A stretch of DNA of 64,000 bases from Pseudomonas sp. Irchel s3f7 (GCF_900187615.1 NZ_FYDO01000018.1:1-64000); one strand, 5' to 3'. Shown: positions 8,856-17,394, numbered from the stretch's first letter. Numbers and translations: made by a program. The notes: generated by a model not told the origin, from the letters alone.

Positions 8856-9617
8856 ATGCCGGCACCAATTTTTGCAGCTGCCCAATGCGCCATTCGTGCT
8901 GGCGATATCAGTGCCAACCTGACGCTGCACATGGATTTCATGCAGCACGCTCGCGAGCAGGGGGTGGGGCTATTACTCTTTCCCGAGTTATCGCTCACAG
9001 GATATGAACCAACCTTGGCTAAAGCCCTGGCGCAGGATATAGATAGCCCACTTCTCTCCCCCTTGCGACACCTTGCGCGGGAAGCCTCCATGACCACGGT
9101 AGTGGGTTTACCGTTGCGCCTACCCGGTTATGACAAACCGCTAATTGCAGCTTTCATACTCCACCAAGATGGCTCGATTGGTGTCTATACCAAGCAGCAT
9201 TTACACCCTGGCGAAGAGCAATTCTTTAGTGCGGGTAATGGGGGCGATTTAATGCTTATCGCCGACTTACCCATAGCCCTATCGGTGTGTGCTGATTTCA
9301 GTCACCCGGAACATTCATCACACGCTGCAAAACAAGGCGCGCAGTTGTATGCCGCTAGTGTGCTCATCGGTGAAACCGGTTACTCACGTGATAGCTCGCT
9401 ATTGCAGAACTGCTCAAAGCGTCATGGAATGGCCGTGCTCATGGCGAATCATGGCGGCCCGACCGGAGGGTGGGCTGCTGCTGGGCAGAGCGCGTTTTGG
9501 AATGAGCAGGGTCGATGCGTTGCGTCCACGGACGGCGTGGGGAACCGGTTGCTGATCGTCTCGAAACAGCTTCATGGGTGGCAAGGTTTCGAAACTCCAG
9601 TCTCCGTTACTTCCTAA
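8856..9617 (+). CDS. Carbon-nitrogen hydrolase (nitrilase-superfamily amidase)
   Basis: With the start at the ATG at 8856 (GGGAGA 5 nt upstream) the protein has 253 residues, typical for the nitrilase superfamily. An open frame reaches 8778, but its extra residues do not resemble the family. The catalytic triad is clear: Glu44 in FPELSLTGY, Lys113 in VYTKQHL and Cys145 in LSVCADFSHPEH. Members hydrolyse amide or nitrile C-N bonds of small molecules in the cytosol, for example omega-amides or carbamoyl compounds. The gene is divergent from the aldehyde dehydrogenase operon and near an amine-type importer and an aminotransferase. An omega-amidase-like job next to a transaminase is therefore a reasonable inference. 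Its TAA overlaps the end of a transposase scrap on the other strand. Confidence 0.9.
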   Translation: MPAPIFAAAQCAIRAGDISANLTLHMDFMQHAREQGVGLLLFPELSLTGYEPTLAKALAQDIDSPLLSPLRHLAREASMTTVVGLPLRLPGYDKPLIAAFILHQDGSIGVYTKQHLHPGEEQFFSAGNGGDLMLIADLPIALSVCADFSHPEHSSHAAKQGAQLYAASVLIGETGYSRDSSLLQNCSKRHGMAVLMANHGGPTGGWAAAGQSAFWNEQGRCVASTDGVGNRLLIVSKQLHGWQGFETPVSVTS

Positions 9618-9835
9618 ATTCGGTGAGGTGGGAGCGCCGGGCTTTTCTGCGCTTGCACCCGAATCCATTTGTGGACGAGGTTTGCGTTGAGGCTATGGCC
9701 GAGCGCGACGCTGGCAATCGAAGCGCCGGGCTGTGCACACTCTTGAATGACCTGGGCCTTGCGGGGCTGGGTAGATGACTTGGCCGGACGGTTACAATGA
9801 AGATCGTTTTCAGCGAGAACCCGGCATCCGAGCAA
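9614..9835 (-). pseudogene. Remnant of IS66-type transposase accessory gene (tnpA/orfA)
   Basis: The minus strand encodes RKAQVIQECAQPGAS, then IASVALGHSLNANLVHKW, then IRVQAQKSPALP. This is the helix-turn-helix core of IS66-family OrfA/TnpA proteins. The frame breaks off after SPALP, where intact proteins continue for some 20-40 residues. The N-terminal residues before about 9765 do not resemble the family. No tnpB, tnpC or terminal inverted repeats are found in the surrounding 350 bp, so this is a scar of an insertion sequence. It lies exactly between the amidase gene and the HTH-cupin regulator, marking past mobile-element activity in the accessory block. Confidence 0.7.
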
Positions 9836-9970
9836 GAGTTTATCGAGTCGAAAGCTCCGAGCGGAGCAAGAACACAGGGCGGATGCTTATGGAATCAAGC
9901 CTGTGTCTACACGCACAGCCAATTGGCGCGCGTGCAGCCAAACACCCGATAACTCAAGGAAGTAGATCGG
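9836..9970. other. Intergenic, nothing recognised
   Basis: This short stretch between the transposase scrap and the end of the regulator gene contains no convincing gene or signal. Confidence 0.4.
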
Positions 9971-10606
9971 TCAGAACGTTGGGGGAGAAACCGCGCTCAC
10001 CACGACACAAACTTCGTCAAAAGGATTGCGCATGCGATGCGGGAGTCTGCTGTCGAAGTAGTAAGCATCACCCACCGAAAGGATTCGCACCTCATCCCCA
10101 ACGGTCATTTCAAGCTTGCCCTCGATGATGATTCCGCCCTCCTCGGCCTCGTGGGAATAAAGCTCCTCACCCTCTTGTCCAGTGTCAGCTCCTGGCTCGT
10201 ACCGCTCGTGCAGGATCATCATGGAGCTGTTCGCCAGGTTCGCCCCCACCTGTCGATAAGAGAGTTTCTTGCCATCAGCAAGCTCCACCAATTCATCGGC
10301 TTTGTAGAAAACTGCCCGATCTACAACTGCCGAATCTGAAAAAAACACACTAAGGGTGACATTCAGGGGGCGTAGCAAGCGCTTCAAAATACTTACGGAC
10401 GGGCTGGATTTGTCTCGCTCGATAATCGAAAGCGTGGCATGAGGAACTCCGGCCTGCTCAGCCAACCCTCGAATTGAAAGCCCGCGACTTTGTCGCAATG
10501 CTTTCAGTCTCGCCCCCACCGAAGCAGTCTCCTGAATTTCTGAAGGGTCTTCAGACGGATCTTCGGGGGCATGGGGGCTTCGACTAATCGCCGGTATTTC
10601 TATCAC
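9971..10606 (-). CDS. XRE-family HTH regulator with cupin effector domain (PuuR-like)
   Basis: The best start is a GTG at 10606 with GAGGA 7 nt upstream, giving 211 residues; an ATG-started frame reaches 10750 but lacks a ribosome site and family resemblance. An XRE helix-turn-helix (about 30-88: GARLKALRQSRGLSIRGLAE with AGVPHATLSIIERDKSSPS) is followed by a C-terminal cupin (about 135-208) with HEAEEGGIIIEG and YYFDSRLPHRMRN. PuuR and relatives control polyamine or amino-compound uptake and catabolism and sense a small metabolite through the cupin. Its gene is divergent from the substrate-binding-protein gene of a polyamine-type ABC importer. A perfect 20-bp palindrome lies in the gap, so it probably regulates that importer. 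This is inferred from context. Confidence 0.88.
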   Translation of the reverse strand: MIEIPAISRSPHAPEDPSEDPSEIQETASVGARLKALRQSRGLSIRGLAEQAGVPHATLSIIERDKSSPSVSILKRLLRPLNVTLSVFFSDSAVVDRAVFYKADELVELADGKKLSYRQVGANLANSSMMILHERYEPGADTGQEGEELYSHEAEEGGIIIEGKLEMTVGDEVRILSVGDAYYFDSRLPHRMRNPFDEVCVVVSAVSPPTF

Positions 10607-10993
10607 GGTTAAATCCTCAGATAAACGGCACCCGAGGGGGCCAAACTTCAGTTCGATGACTTGAACTGCCCACTCTCTTTGAAGCCAACACGAATCATAC
10701 ACACCAATTTGGGTTGTTTCGCACCACGCAATGCACCTCAAGGGAAGCAAAGTAACACGATTTCAAGATCGCTCGTCCATGACGAAAACTTTTAGCCAGG
10801 TAACAAAAACCACCAATATCTAGTCACCTAACGCTCAAAATCCTAAATTTTAAGCATTAAAAAACAATCGCTTACCGTTTATCCGGGCGATTGGAGATTT
10901 TTTCGGAGCCAAAAAATAAAACTTGCCTAGATTATTTTTGAGTGGTAAAAATTTTTACCACAACAACACAACAATCTGCGTCGAGGTTTCAAA
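10607..10993. promoter_or_regulatory. Divergent regulatory region of the ABC importer operon
   Basis: The 387-bp AT-rich gap separates the HTH-cupin regulator from the importer operon and must contain both promoters. A TTGCCT at 10923-10928 with a TAAAAA about 17 bp later is a possible -35/-10 pair for the importer; the palindrome described separately covers that -10. A poly-purine/pyrimidine-rich tract lies at 10850-10925. No gene is seen here. Confidence 0.5.
10942..10961. promoter_or_regulatory. Perfect 20-bp palindrome, likely operator
   Basis: GTGGTAAAAATTTTTACCAC is an uninterrupted perfect inverted repeat, 32 bp before the start codon of the importer's binding-protein gene. Its position over the likely promoter suggests repression. 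The obvious candidate ligand is the divergent HTH-cupin regulator. Whether it binds here is not shown by the sequence. Confidence 0.65.
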
Positions 10994-12049
10994 ATGCACA
11001 AGCCATGCCACGCTGTAGCAGCACTTGGATTTGCCCTCGTTGGGATTGCAGCTTCATCACAAGCTGCCAACGCCCGTGACCTCACGATTGTTTCCTGGGG
11101 AGGAAACTTTCAGGATGCACAACGTGAGATTTTTTTCGCGCCATTTGGAAAACAAATCGGAAAGAACGTCCTCGACCAAAGTTGGGACGGCGGCGTTGGT
11201 GTGCTCGACGCAAAAGTAAAAGCAGGAACACCGAATTGGGACGTCGTTGAAGTCGAAGCCGAGGATCTGGCTCTGGGATGCGACTCCGGCCTCTACGAAA
11301 AAATTGATTGGGCAAAGGTCGGAAACAAATCCGATTTCATCCCCGAAGCCGTCAACGAATGCGGGGTGGGCGCCATTGTTTGGAACACTGGCTTGGCCTG
11401 GGACGGCGACAAACTGAAGGCCACTCCAACTTCTTGGGCCGACTTCTTCGACACCAAGAAATTCCCTGGGAAACGTGGTCTGCGTAAGGGGCCAAAATAT
11501 TCACTTGAATTTGCATTGATTGCAGATGGTGTAAAACCAGCCGAAGTCTACAACGTGCTGCGTACTCCAGAAGGTATCGACCGAGCCTTCAATAAACTCA
11601 ACGAGATCAAATCGAGCATTGTCTGGTGGGAAGCCGGCGCACAACCGCTGCAAATGCTTTCTGCTGGTGACGTTGTCATGAGCTCTGCCTACAACGGTCG
11701 AATCACCGGCTTCAACCGTAATGAGGGCAAGCACTTCAAGTTCCTGTGGAATGGCAGCGTTTCGGCCATCGACTCGTGGACTGTTCTTAAAGGCAGCGAG
11801 AACAAAGCCGCCGCCATGGACTTCATTGGCTATGCCAGCAAAGCTGAAAACCAGGCAAAGCTGCCTAAGTTCATCGCTTACGGCCTGACCAACAAAAACG
11901 CCAACGAACTTGTACCGGCAGAAATGAAATCTGACCTGCCAACGACCCCAGAAAACCTTGCTCAATCGGTGCCTCTGGATGTCGAGTTCTGGGTCGAAAA
12001 CACTGAACCACTGACCGAGCGCTTCAACGCCTGGATCGCCCAAAAGTAA
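10994..12049 (+). CDS. ABC transporter periplasmic substrate-binding protein (PotD/spermidine-putrescine type)
   Basis: The 351-residue protein has a Sec signal peptide (hydrophobic residues 8-23, cleavage probably after SQAANA). It is followed by DLTIVSWGGNFQDAQREIFFAPF, the opening typical of PotD-type extracellular solute-binding proteins (family 1/SBP_bac_8). It delivers a cationic amine or related small molecule in the periplasm to the importer encoded next. It is the first gene of a plus-strand operon (binding protein, ATPase, two permeases, then aminotransferase). A 10-bp stem hairpin in the gap after it could stabilise its upstream transcript and explain a higher level of binding protein. 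The likely operator lies 32 bp upstream. The ligand is unknown; polyamine, amino acid or betaine-like compounds are possible. Confidence 0.92.
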   Translation: MHKPCHAVAALGFALVGIAASSQAANARDLTIVSWGGNFQDAQREIFFAPFGKQIGKNVLDQSWDGGVGVLDAKVKAGTPNWDVVEVEAEDLALGCDSGLYEKIDWAKVGNKSDFIPEAVNECGVGAIVWNTGLAWDGDKLKATPTSWADFFDTKKFPGKRGLRKGPKYSLEFALIADGVKPAEVYNVLRTPEGIDRAFNKLNEIKSSIVWWEAGAQPLQMLSAGDVVMSSAYNGRITGFNRNEGKHFKFLWNGSVSAIDSWTVLKGSENKAAAMDFIGYASKAENQAKLPKFIAYGLTNKNANELVPAEMKSDLPTTPENLAQSVPLDVEFWVENTEPLTERFNAWIAQK

Positions 12050-12068
12050 CCGATCCGCCTAGGTTGCT

Positions 12069-12094
12069 CCTGCCACCTATGGCCAGGTGGCAGG
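12069..12094. other. Intercistronic hairpin after binding-protein gene
   Basis: CCTGCCACCT and AGGTGGCAGG form a perfect 10-bp stem with a 6-nt loop, 20 nt after the stop codon and without a following T-run. In ABC importer operons such hairpins protect the upstream message from 3' exonucleases, giving more binding protein than membrane parts. That role is inferred. Confidence 0.55.
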
Positions 12095-12213
12095 TCAACT
12101 ACCGGCGTCCATCCTGCGACTAGAACAAATAACGGTTGCTTCTCCTTTTTTGAATAAGTAGGCGGACGAGTAGCGAAGATTATTTCTGCCTACTCCCGAA
12201 TGAGGGTTGCCAC

Positions 12214-13293
12214 ATGAATCACTTGGTTAGCTTCAAAAACATCCAGAAAACCTACGATGGTTTTCGGCCAGTCGTTAAGGATCTAAACCTAGATATCAAA
12301 GAAGGCGAATTCGTGACACTACTCGGCCCATCCGGCTCTGGTAAGACCACTAGCCTCATGATGTTGGCCGGTTTCGAAACACCGACACACGGCGAGATTT
12401 TTCTGAAGGACAAGCCGCTGCACAACCTGCCACCCCACAAGCGCGATATCGGCATGGTGTTTCAGAATTACGCACTGTTCCCTCACATGACGATCGAGCA
12501 AAACCTCGCATTCCCGCTCTCTGTCCGCAAAATGAATAGCGTCGACAGAAGGGAAAAAGTCCGCCGTGCATTGGACATGGTGAAGCTCACCGACTTCGCA
12601 AAACGCTACCCCGCTCAACTGTCGGGTGGCCAACAACAACGAGTCGCGCTGGCTCGGGCCCTGGTGTTTGAACCCAAACTTGTATTGATGGATGAACCAC
12701 TGGGTGCCCTGGACAAACAGTTGCGCGAACACATGCAACTGGAGATTAAACACCTCCACAAGCAGCTCGGGCTGACCGTTGTTTACGTGACACACGACCA
12801 AAGCGAAGCACTGACAATGTCCGACCGTGTCGCTGTCTTCAATGACGGCGTGATCCAACAGATCGACAGTCCTGCGGCAATTTATGAAGCCCCAACCAAA
12901 AGTTTCGTGGCTCAGTTCATCGGTGAAAACAACACCCTGATCGCAACGTTTGTTTCCAGAGATGACAGTCACACTATCGCACGCCTGGCTGACGGCAGCT
13001 TGATCCGGGCGATTTCGGTAGTTGGGGCTAAGCCTGGAGATCAGGTCGCGCTTTGCATTCGACCAGAGCGCGTTGTGGTTGGGCCGGCTGGCAGTACGCC
13101 ATTGACTGCTCGCATTCAGGAGTACATCTACCTGGGTGACCACGTTCGAATGATTACTGAAATTGCAGGGCAACCGAACTTCATGATCAAGCTTCCTGCC
13201 TCGCAAATGGATAGCAGCTGGACTGTAGGTAGCTCGATTTCCATTTCTTGGGCGCCAGAGCACATACGTGCCCTGGACGTGACCACACACTGA
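12214..13293 (+). CDS. ABC transporter ATP-binding protein (PotA type)
   Basis: The 359-residue protein carries Walker A GPSGSGKT (38-45), Q-loop FQNYALFP (83-90), ABC signature LSGGQQQR (136-143), Walker B LVLMDEP (156-162) and the switch histidine in VTHDQSEAL. A C-terminal TOBE domain (about 280-350) is typical of polyamine/iron/sugar-type importers. It hydrolyses ATP on the cytoplasmic face to drive uptake through the two permeases encoded downstream. It starts 164 bp after the binding-protein gene and ends 10 bp before the first permease. A good ribosome site (GAGGGTTG) precedes the ATG. Confidence 0.95.
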   Translation: MNHLVSFKNIQKTYDGFRPVVKDLNLDIKEGEFVTLLGPSGSGKTTSLMMLAGFETPTHGEIFLKDKPLHNLPPHKRDIGMVFQNYALFPHMTIEQNLAFPLSVRKMNSVDRREKVRRALDMVKLTDFAKRYPAQLSGGQQQRVALARALVFEPKLVLMDEPLGALDKQLREHMQLEIKHLHKQLGLTVVYVTHDQSEALTMSDRVAVFNDGVIQQIDSPAAIYEAPTKSFVAQFIGENNTLIATFVSRDDSHTIARLADGSLIRAISVVGAKPGDQVALCIRPERVVVGPAGSTPLTARIQEYIYLGDHVRMITEIAGQPNFMIKLPASQMDSSWTVGSSISISWAPEHIRALDVTTH

Positions 13294-13303
13294 GTCGCAG
13301 ATC

Positions 13304-14551
13304 ATGAGTCATTCAGTAGCAATTCTTTCAGGCAAGGCCGAAGCGCTAGATCTTAGAGCCAAGCTTAGAAAAGCCGAACGCTCATACAAACTGAAATCGC
13401 TAGCGCTCATCGCGCCGCTGTTTCTGTTCGTACTCGTGTGCTTTGCCTTCCCAATCGGCACCATGCTTACTCGAAGCGTGGACAACCCCGACGTGCATAG
13501 CGCCATGCCTGCAACAACAGAGGCGCTCGGATCCTGGGACGGTACCTCGCTGCCGAGCGAGGGCACTTACGATGCGTTGGTAAAAGACCTGGCTAGCGCA
13601 AAAGAGAGCGGTCAGATCGGAGCTCTTACCAAACGCTTGAGTTACGAAATCCCTGCTTACCGAACCGTTATCACTAAGACGCTGCGCAAGCTGCCGGACA
13701 GCACCGCTACGTCTAAGCGTGAGGCACTGATCGCTGTGGACAGTGCTTGGGGAGACGTGAATTATTGGAAGGCCCTGAAGCAAGCATCGTCGAAGCTGAC
13801 GCCTTATTTCTTGCTTGCGGCCCTCGATCATCGTGTTGATTCCGCCACCGGTAGCATTGTCAAAGCAGAGCCGAACCAATCGATTTACTTGGATATTTTC
13901 ACACGCACCTTCTATATCGGCGGCGTTGTAACCATCCTCTGCCTGTTACTCGGTTTTCCAGTCGCTTACTGGCTGGCCACTTTGCCAGAGGGTAAAAGCA
14001 ATCTGTTGATGATCTGCGTTTTGCTGCCCTTCTGGACGTCTCTGATTGTTCGCACAGCGGCGTGGATCGTACTGTTGCAATCAGATGGCCTGATCAACCG
14101 CTCGCTCATGTTCCTTGGGGTTGTGGACGCACCTGTCCAGCTTGTTTTCAACAGGACTGGCGTAATCATCGCGATGACACATGTCCTTCTGCCGTTCATG
14201 ATTTTGCCGCTCTACAGCGTGATGAAAAGCATTCCTTCGAACTATGTACGCGCCGCCATTTCTCTTGGGGCACATCCTTTCGTTGCCTTCTGGCGAGTGT
14301 ATGTCCCCCAGACCTTCGCGGGTCTAGCAGCCGGTGGTTTGCTCACCTTCATTCTGGCAATTGGTTACTACGTGACGCCAGCGTTGGTAGGGGGTGCAGC
14401 GGATCAAATGGTCAGTTACTTCGTCGCGTTCTACACCAACAAAACCGTCAACTGGGGCATGGCATCGGCGCTAGGTAGCCTGCTGCTGATCGCAACCCTG
14501 CTGCTCTATATGGTGTACGGAAAGCTCACCAACCCAACCCAGGCGAGGTAA
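13304..14551 (+). CDS. ABC transporter permease (PotB type)
   Basis: This 415-residue inner-membrane protein has a first hydrophobic helix at about 31-52 (LKSLALIAPLFLFVLVCFAFPIG in two pieces). A long hydrophilic, probably periplasmic segment of about 150 residues follows (60-205), then five further helices with the EAA-like cytoplasmic loop (AISLGAHPFVAFWRVYVPQT, about 322-341) that docks the ATPase. The extended periplasmic insert makes it longer than E. coli PotB (about 275) but is usual for this Pseudomonas subgroup. It lies 10 bp after the ATPase gene and 5 bp before the second permease. Confidence 0.93.
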   Translation: MSHSVAILSGKAEALDLRAKLRKAERSYKLKSLALIAPLFLFVLVCFAFPIGTMLTRSVDNPDVHSAMPATTEALGSWDGTSLPSEGTYDALVKDLASAKESGQIGALTKRLSYEIPAYRTVITKTLRKLPDSTATSKREALIAVDSAWGDVNYWKALKQASSKLTPYFLLAALDHRVDSATGSIVKAEPNQSIYLDIFTRTFYIGGVVTILCLLLGFPVAYWLATLPEGKSNLLMICVLLPFWTSLIVRTAAWIVLLQSDGLINRSLMFLGVVDAPVQLVFNRTGVIIAMTHVLLPFMILPLYSVMKSIPSNYVRAAISLGAHPFVAFWRVYVPQTFAGLAAGGLLTFILAIGYYVTPALVGGAADQMVSYFVAFYTNKTVNWGMASALGSLLLIATLLLYMVYGKLTNPTQAR

Positions 14552-14556
14552 TCGAC

Positions 14557-15381
14557 ATGTTGCAGCCTTACGCTTCCTCTGCAGAGAAACTGGCCAGGTT
14601 TGGATTGGTCTCTACCTCAATCCTTGTACTGCTGTTTTTGATCGTTCCGATACTGGTGATCATTCCTTTATCTTTCAATTCGTCATCTTTTCTCACATAC
14701 CCAATGGATGGCTTCTCCTTCCGTTGGTATGAAGAGCTGATGACGTCTCAAGAATGGCGCCAAGCATTCAAGAACAGTTTCATCATCGCTCCAGGCGCCA
14801 CCTTGCTGGCGATGGTGTTCGGGACGATGGCATCCGTTGGCTTGTGTCGGGGTAACTTCCCCTTCAAAAACGTGGTTATGGCCTTTCTCATTTCGCCAAT
14901 GATCGTGCCTCTGATCATTGTCGCAGTAGGTCTGTACTTCTTCTTCGCCAAACTGCAGTTGCTCAATAGCTACATTGGATTGGTACTGGCGCACGCGATG
15001 CTGGGTGTCCCTTTCGTAGTTATCACGGTTAATGCGACTTTGCAGGGTTTCAACACCAATCTGAGCAGAGCAGCTGCCAGTCTTGGCGCCCCACCGCTCA
15101 CGGTCTTCTTTAAGGTCGTGTTGCCTTTGATTGCCCCAGGAGTGATCTCGGGAGGACTGTTCGCGTTTGCCACGTCTTTCGATGAGGTGGTGGTCACTCT
15201 TTTCCTGGCTAGCCCGTCGCAAAGAACACTTCCGCTTCAGATGTTCTCGGGTATCAGAGAGAACATCAGTCCAAACATCGCGGCTGTCGCCACCATCATG
15301 GTCATCCTGTCCGTACTGATGTTGCTGACACTGGAATTACTCCGCCGTCGCAACGAAAAAATGAAGATAAAACAAGAATAA
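14557..15381 (+). CDS. ABC transporter permease (PotC type)
   Basis: The protein has 274 residues and six predicted membrane helices (the first at about 18-40). The EAA loop reads AAASLGAPPLTVFFKVVLPL (about 168-187). It forms the translocation channel with the preceding permease. It starts 5 bp after that gene and ends 100 bp before the aminotransferase gene. The short, mostly unstructured gap after it suggests that the aminotransferase belongs to the same transcript. Confidence 0.93.
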   Translation: MLQPYASSAEKLARFGLVSTSILVLLFLIVPILVIIPLSFNSSSFLTYPMDGFSFRWYEELMTSQEWRQAFKNSFIIAPGATLLAMVFGTMASVGLCRGNFPFKNVVMAFLISPMIVPLIIVAVGLYFFFAKLQLLNSYIGLVLAHAMLGVPFVVITVNATLQGFNTNLSRAAASLGAPPLTVFFKVVLPLIAPGVISGGLFAFATSFDEVVVTLFLASPSQRTLPLQMFSGIRENISPNIAAVATIMVILSVLMLLTLELLRRRNEKMKIKQE

Positions 15382-15483
15382 GAAGGCACACGCAGCCTAT
15401 TCAGGCTCGTTAAAAGCTACGTAAAAACCCTCTCGGGCCCAATACCCGGGACGGCTAACTACTGTCAAAATTCAGAGGTTTTT

Positions 15484-16731
15484 ATGCCTAATTTAGTTGG
15501 TGATGTTTCCAGTGCTGCTCGTATCCTGCCTGACCTGAATGGTGAAAAACTGTTCATTAGCAAAGGTAAAGGCGCGTACCTTTGGGATGACAAAGGTCGC
15601 AGATACATCGATACCGCGCTGGGCTTTGGTGCGGTATTGCTTGGCCACTCGAATGACTCGGTAAATGCTGCTGTTACTGAAGCATTGGGCGACAGTGCCG
15701 CGCCATCTTGGGCTCATGTCCGTGAGCATGGAGCCGCAACTGAACTGGCCAAACATACCGGCGAGCTCTCAAAGGTGATCTTCACTAACTCCGGTAGCGA
15801 AGCTGTACACCTCGCCTGCCGTGCAGCTCGGGCTTATACCAGCCGTGGAAAAATCGCTAAGATGGCTGCCGGTTTCGATGGATGGTTCGATGATGTCAGC
15901 TACGGCAACGTCACCTCCCGGGAAGCGAGCTTCCAGGATGGAAAGCGTCCGTTTACCGAACGTACTACGCTGATCCGCTACAACGATTTCGCAGATGTAG
16001 AGCGACTATTCGAAGAAGACAATGACATCGCGGCGGTCATCCTTGAGCCGATGCTGGCCAACGCTGGATGCATCATGCCATTGCCTGGTTACCTCAAACA
16101 TGTGCAGGACATTGCTCATAAACACGGTGCACTGGTGATTTGTGACGAGGTTCTGATGGGTTTCCGGCTGTATGCCGGCCTGGCAGGGCTGCGTGAAGGT
16201 TTGAGCCCTGATATCGCGAGCGTCGGCAAAGCGATTGGTAACGGCGTTCCAGTTTCTGCGATCGTCGGCAAGCCTCACATCTTGGCAGGCTTTGAAGAAG
16301 GACGTGTCCTTCGCGGGGGCACATTCAGCGGTAATCCGCTGGCATGCGCAGCCATGACGAACACCCTGACTCAACTGGATAACAGCGACTACGAGAGTCT
16401 CATCCAATGCGGCAACGATCTACGCGTTGCGATTGAGGCCATTTTCAGATTGCATGGCGTGATCATTTCAACCAGCGGCTACGGGAATGTGTTTGGTGTT
16501 TGGTTGGGAATGACGCCCCCGGTAACGTACGAGCAGGCAGTCGAGAAAGCGAACCCTGCCTTCACCATGGCCCTGCACCTGGCGCTGCGCGAAGCAGGAG
16601 TGTTGATGATGCCGTCTCCGTACGGCCGTATTTACATTTCCTTTGAGCACAACAGCTTCGTGATCGAAGAAATGAAAGTTGCCTTTGAGAAAGCTGCTGC
16701 CAAGTTAAGCGCTGAATTCGCGAACGCTTGA
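15484..16731 (+). CDS. Class III PLP-dependent aminotransferase (GSA-aminomutase-like)
   Basis: The 415-residue protein shows the class III fold-type I layout: substrate/cofactor region WDDKGRRYID (35-43), phosphate-binding SGSEA (103-107), PLP-stacking/ring contact near FDGWFDD, Asp221 in VICDEVLMGFR and the Schiff-base lysine Lys249 in ASVGKAIGNG. It most resembles the glutamate-1-semialdehyde aminomutase/aspartate-aminotransferase-family group used in secondary amine catabolism. It is unlikely to be HemL itself, because it sits at the end of an importer operon and lacks the close HemL sequence style. It probably transaminates the imported amine, giving an aldehyde or oxo-acid for the dehydrogenases of the minus-strand operon. 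A strong terminator follows directly. Confidence 0.9.
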   Translation: MPNLVGDVSSAARILPDLNGEKLFISKGKGAYLWDDKGRRYIDTALGFGAVLLGHSNDSVNAAVTEALGDSAAPSWAHVREHGAATELAKHTGELSKVIFTNSGSEAVHLACRAARAYTSRGKIAKMAAGFDGWFDDVSYGNVTSREASFQDGKRPFTERTTLIRYNDFADVERLFEEDNDIAAVILEPMLANAGCIMPLPGYLKHVQDIAHKHGALVICDEVLMGFRLYAGLAGLREGLSPDIASVGKAIGNGVPVSAIVGKPHILAGFEEGRVLRGGTFSGNPLACAAMTNTLTQLDNSDYESLIQCGNDLRVAIEAIFRLHGVIISTSGYGNVFGVWLGMTPPVTYEQAVEKANPAFTMALHLALREAGVLMMPSPYGRIYISFEHNSFVIEEMKVAFEKAAAKLSAEFANA

Positions 16732-16736
16732 TCCAG

Positions 16737-16764
16737 AAAGGAGGTCTTCAGACCTCCTTTTCCC
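16737..16764 (+). terminator. Rho-independent terminator of the importer/aminotransferase operon
   Basis: AAAGGAGGTC and GACCTCCTTT form a perfect 10-bp stem with loop TTCA, ending in TTT and then TCCCC. It begins 6 nt after the aminotransferase stop codon. Confidence 0.9.
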
Positions 16765-17025
16765 CACCTGATAAGTGGCAACTATTTGTGTACGACATTC
16801 GGCATCGCGACACTGGCAACAGCGTCGTATATGGCGATCGCGATGCTGATAGTCAATGTCGAAACACTCCCAATCGAGCCCGAGGTCATTCCCGGCAATC
16901 TCGAGTGTAGGCAATGTTTACGAGGAGGATGAAGGAAGGGTCACAGACGCAGCACCTATAGGTCCGCTGCTGCACCCATGGGTTTAGCTGGAGGAATTCA
17001 ACTCCAGCTGAAGAGCCCGGAAATA
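16765..17025. other. Gap between catabolic block and tRNA-Arg(CCT)
   Basis: No gene is seen. A hairpin AGCTGGAG-N8-CTCCAGCT lies at 16986-17009, downstream of the tRNA 3' end; it has no T-run on the tRNA strand but could aid processing or termination. I looked for a copy of the tRNA 3' end that would mark an island attachment site at the other end of the block and found none in the window. Confidence 0.4.
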
Positions 17026-17102
17026 TGGTGTCCCAGGGCAGGTTCGAACTGCCAACCTTCCCCTTAGGAGGGGGATGCTCTATCCAATTGAGCTACTGAG
17101 AC
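17026..17102 (-). tRNA. tRNA-Arg (anticodon CCT)
   Basis: Read on the minus strand, the 77-nt gene has acceptor arms GTCTCAG and CTGGGAC, discriminator A and an encoded CCA. The anticodon loop CTCCTAA sits in a CCCC/GGGG stem, and the T-loop has GTTCGAACC. The anticodon is CCT, reading AGG codons. Its 3' end faces the accessory metabolic block, the usual polarity for island insertion at tRNA genes. Confidence 0.95.
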
Positions 17103-17394
17103 ACAGATCGACCGCGGTGCGAAGCGTTGCGATAGACGGCGTGCATGTTAACGGGCAGGCCTGCTTTTGTCATGTCGTCCGTTGGCTTTTTAAGTGTAGG
17201 CAGGCGCCACTTTTGGGGGGGGCGAGTTGTTTACCGTGCAAATTGCATCAGCGCAAAAAGCCATCATTGCAAAATGCAAGATCGACACTTGGCAAAAATA
17301 ACTTAATCCATTGTTTTTTAAGAATTTAATTACAGATAAACTCTGGCATGCGAGCTGCTTCAGCTGTTCTCACAGAACAATCGAGGCCAGCGTC

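Noticed and set aside
16986..17009. Hairpin as terminator of tRNA-Arg(CCT)
   Set aside because: On the tRNA strand no T-run follows the stem, so it is only noted as structure.
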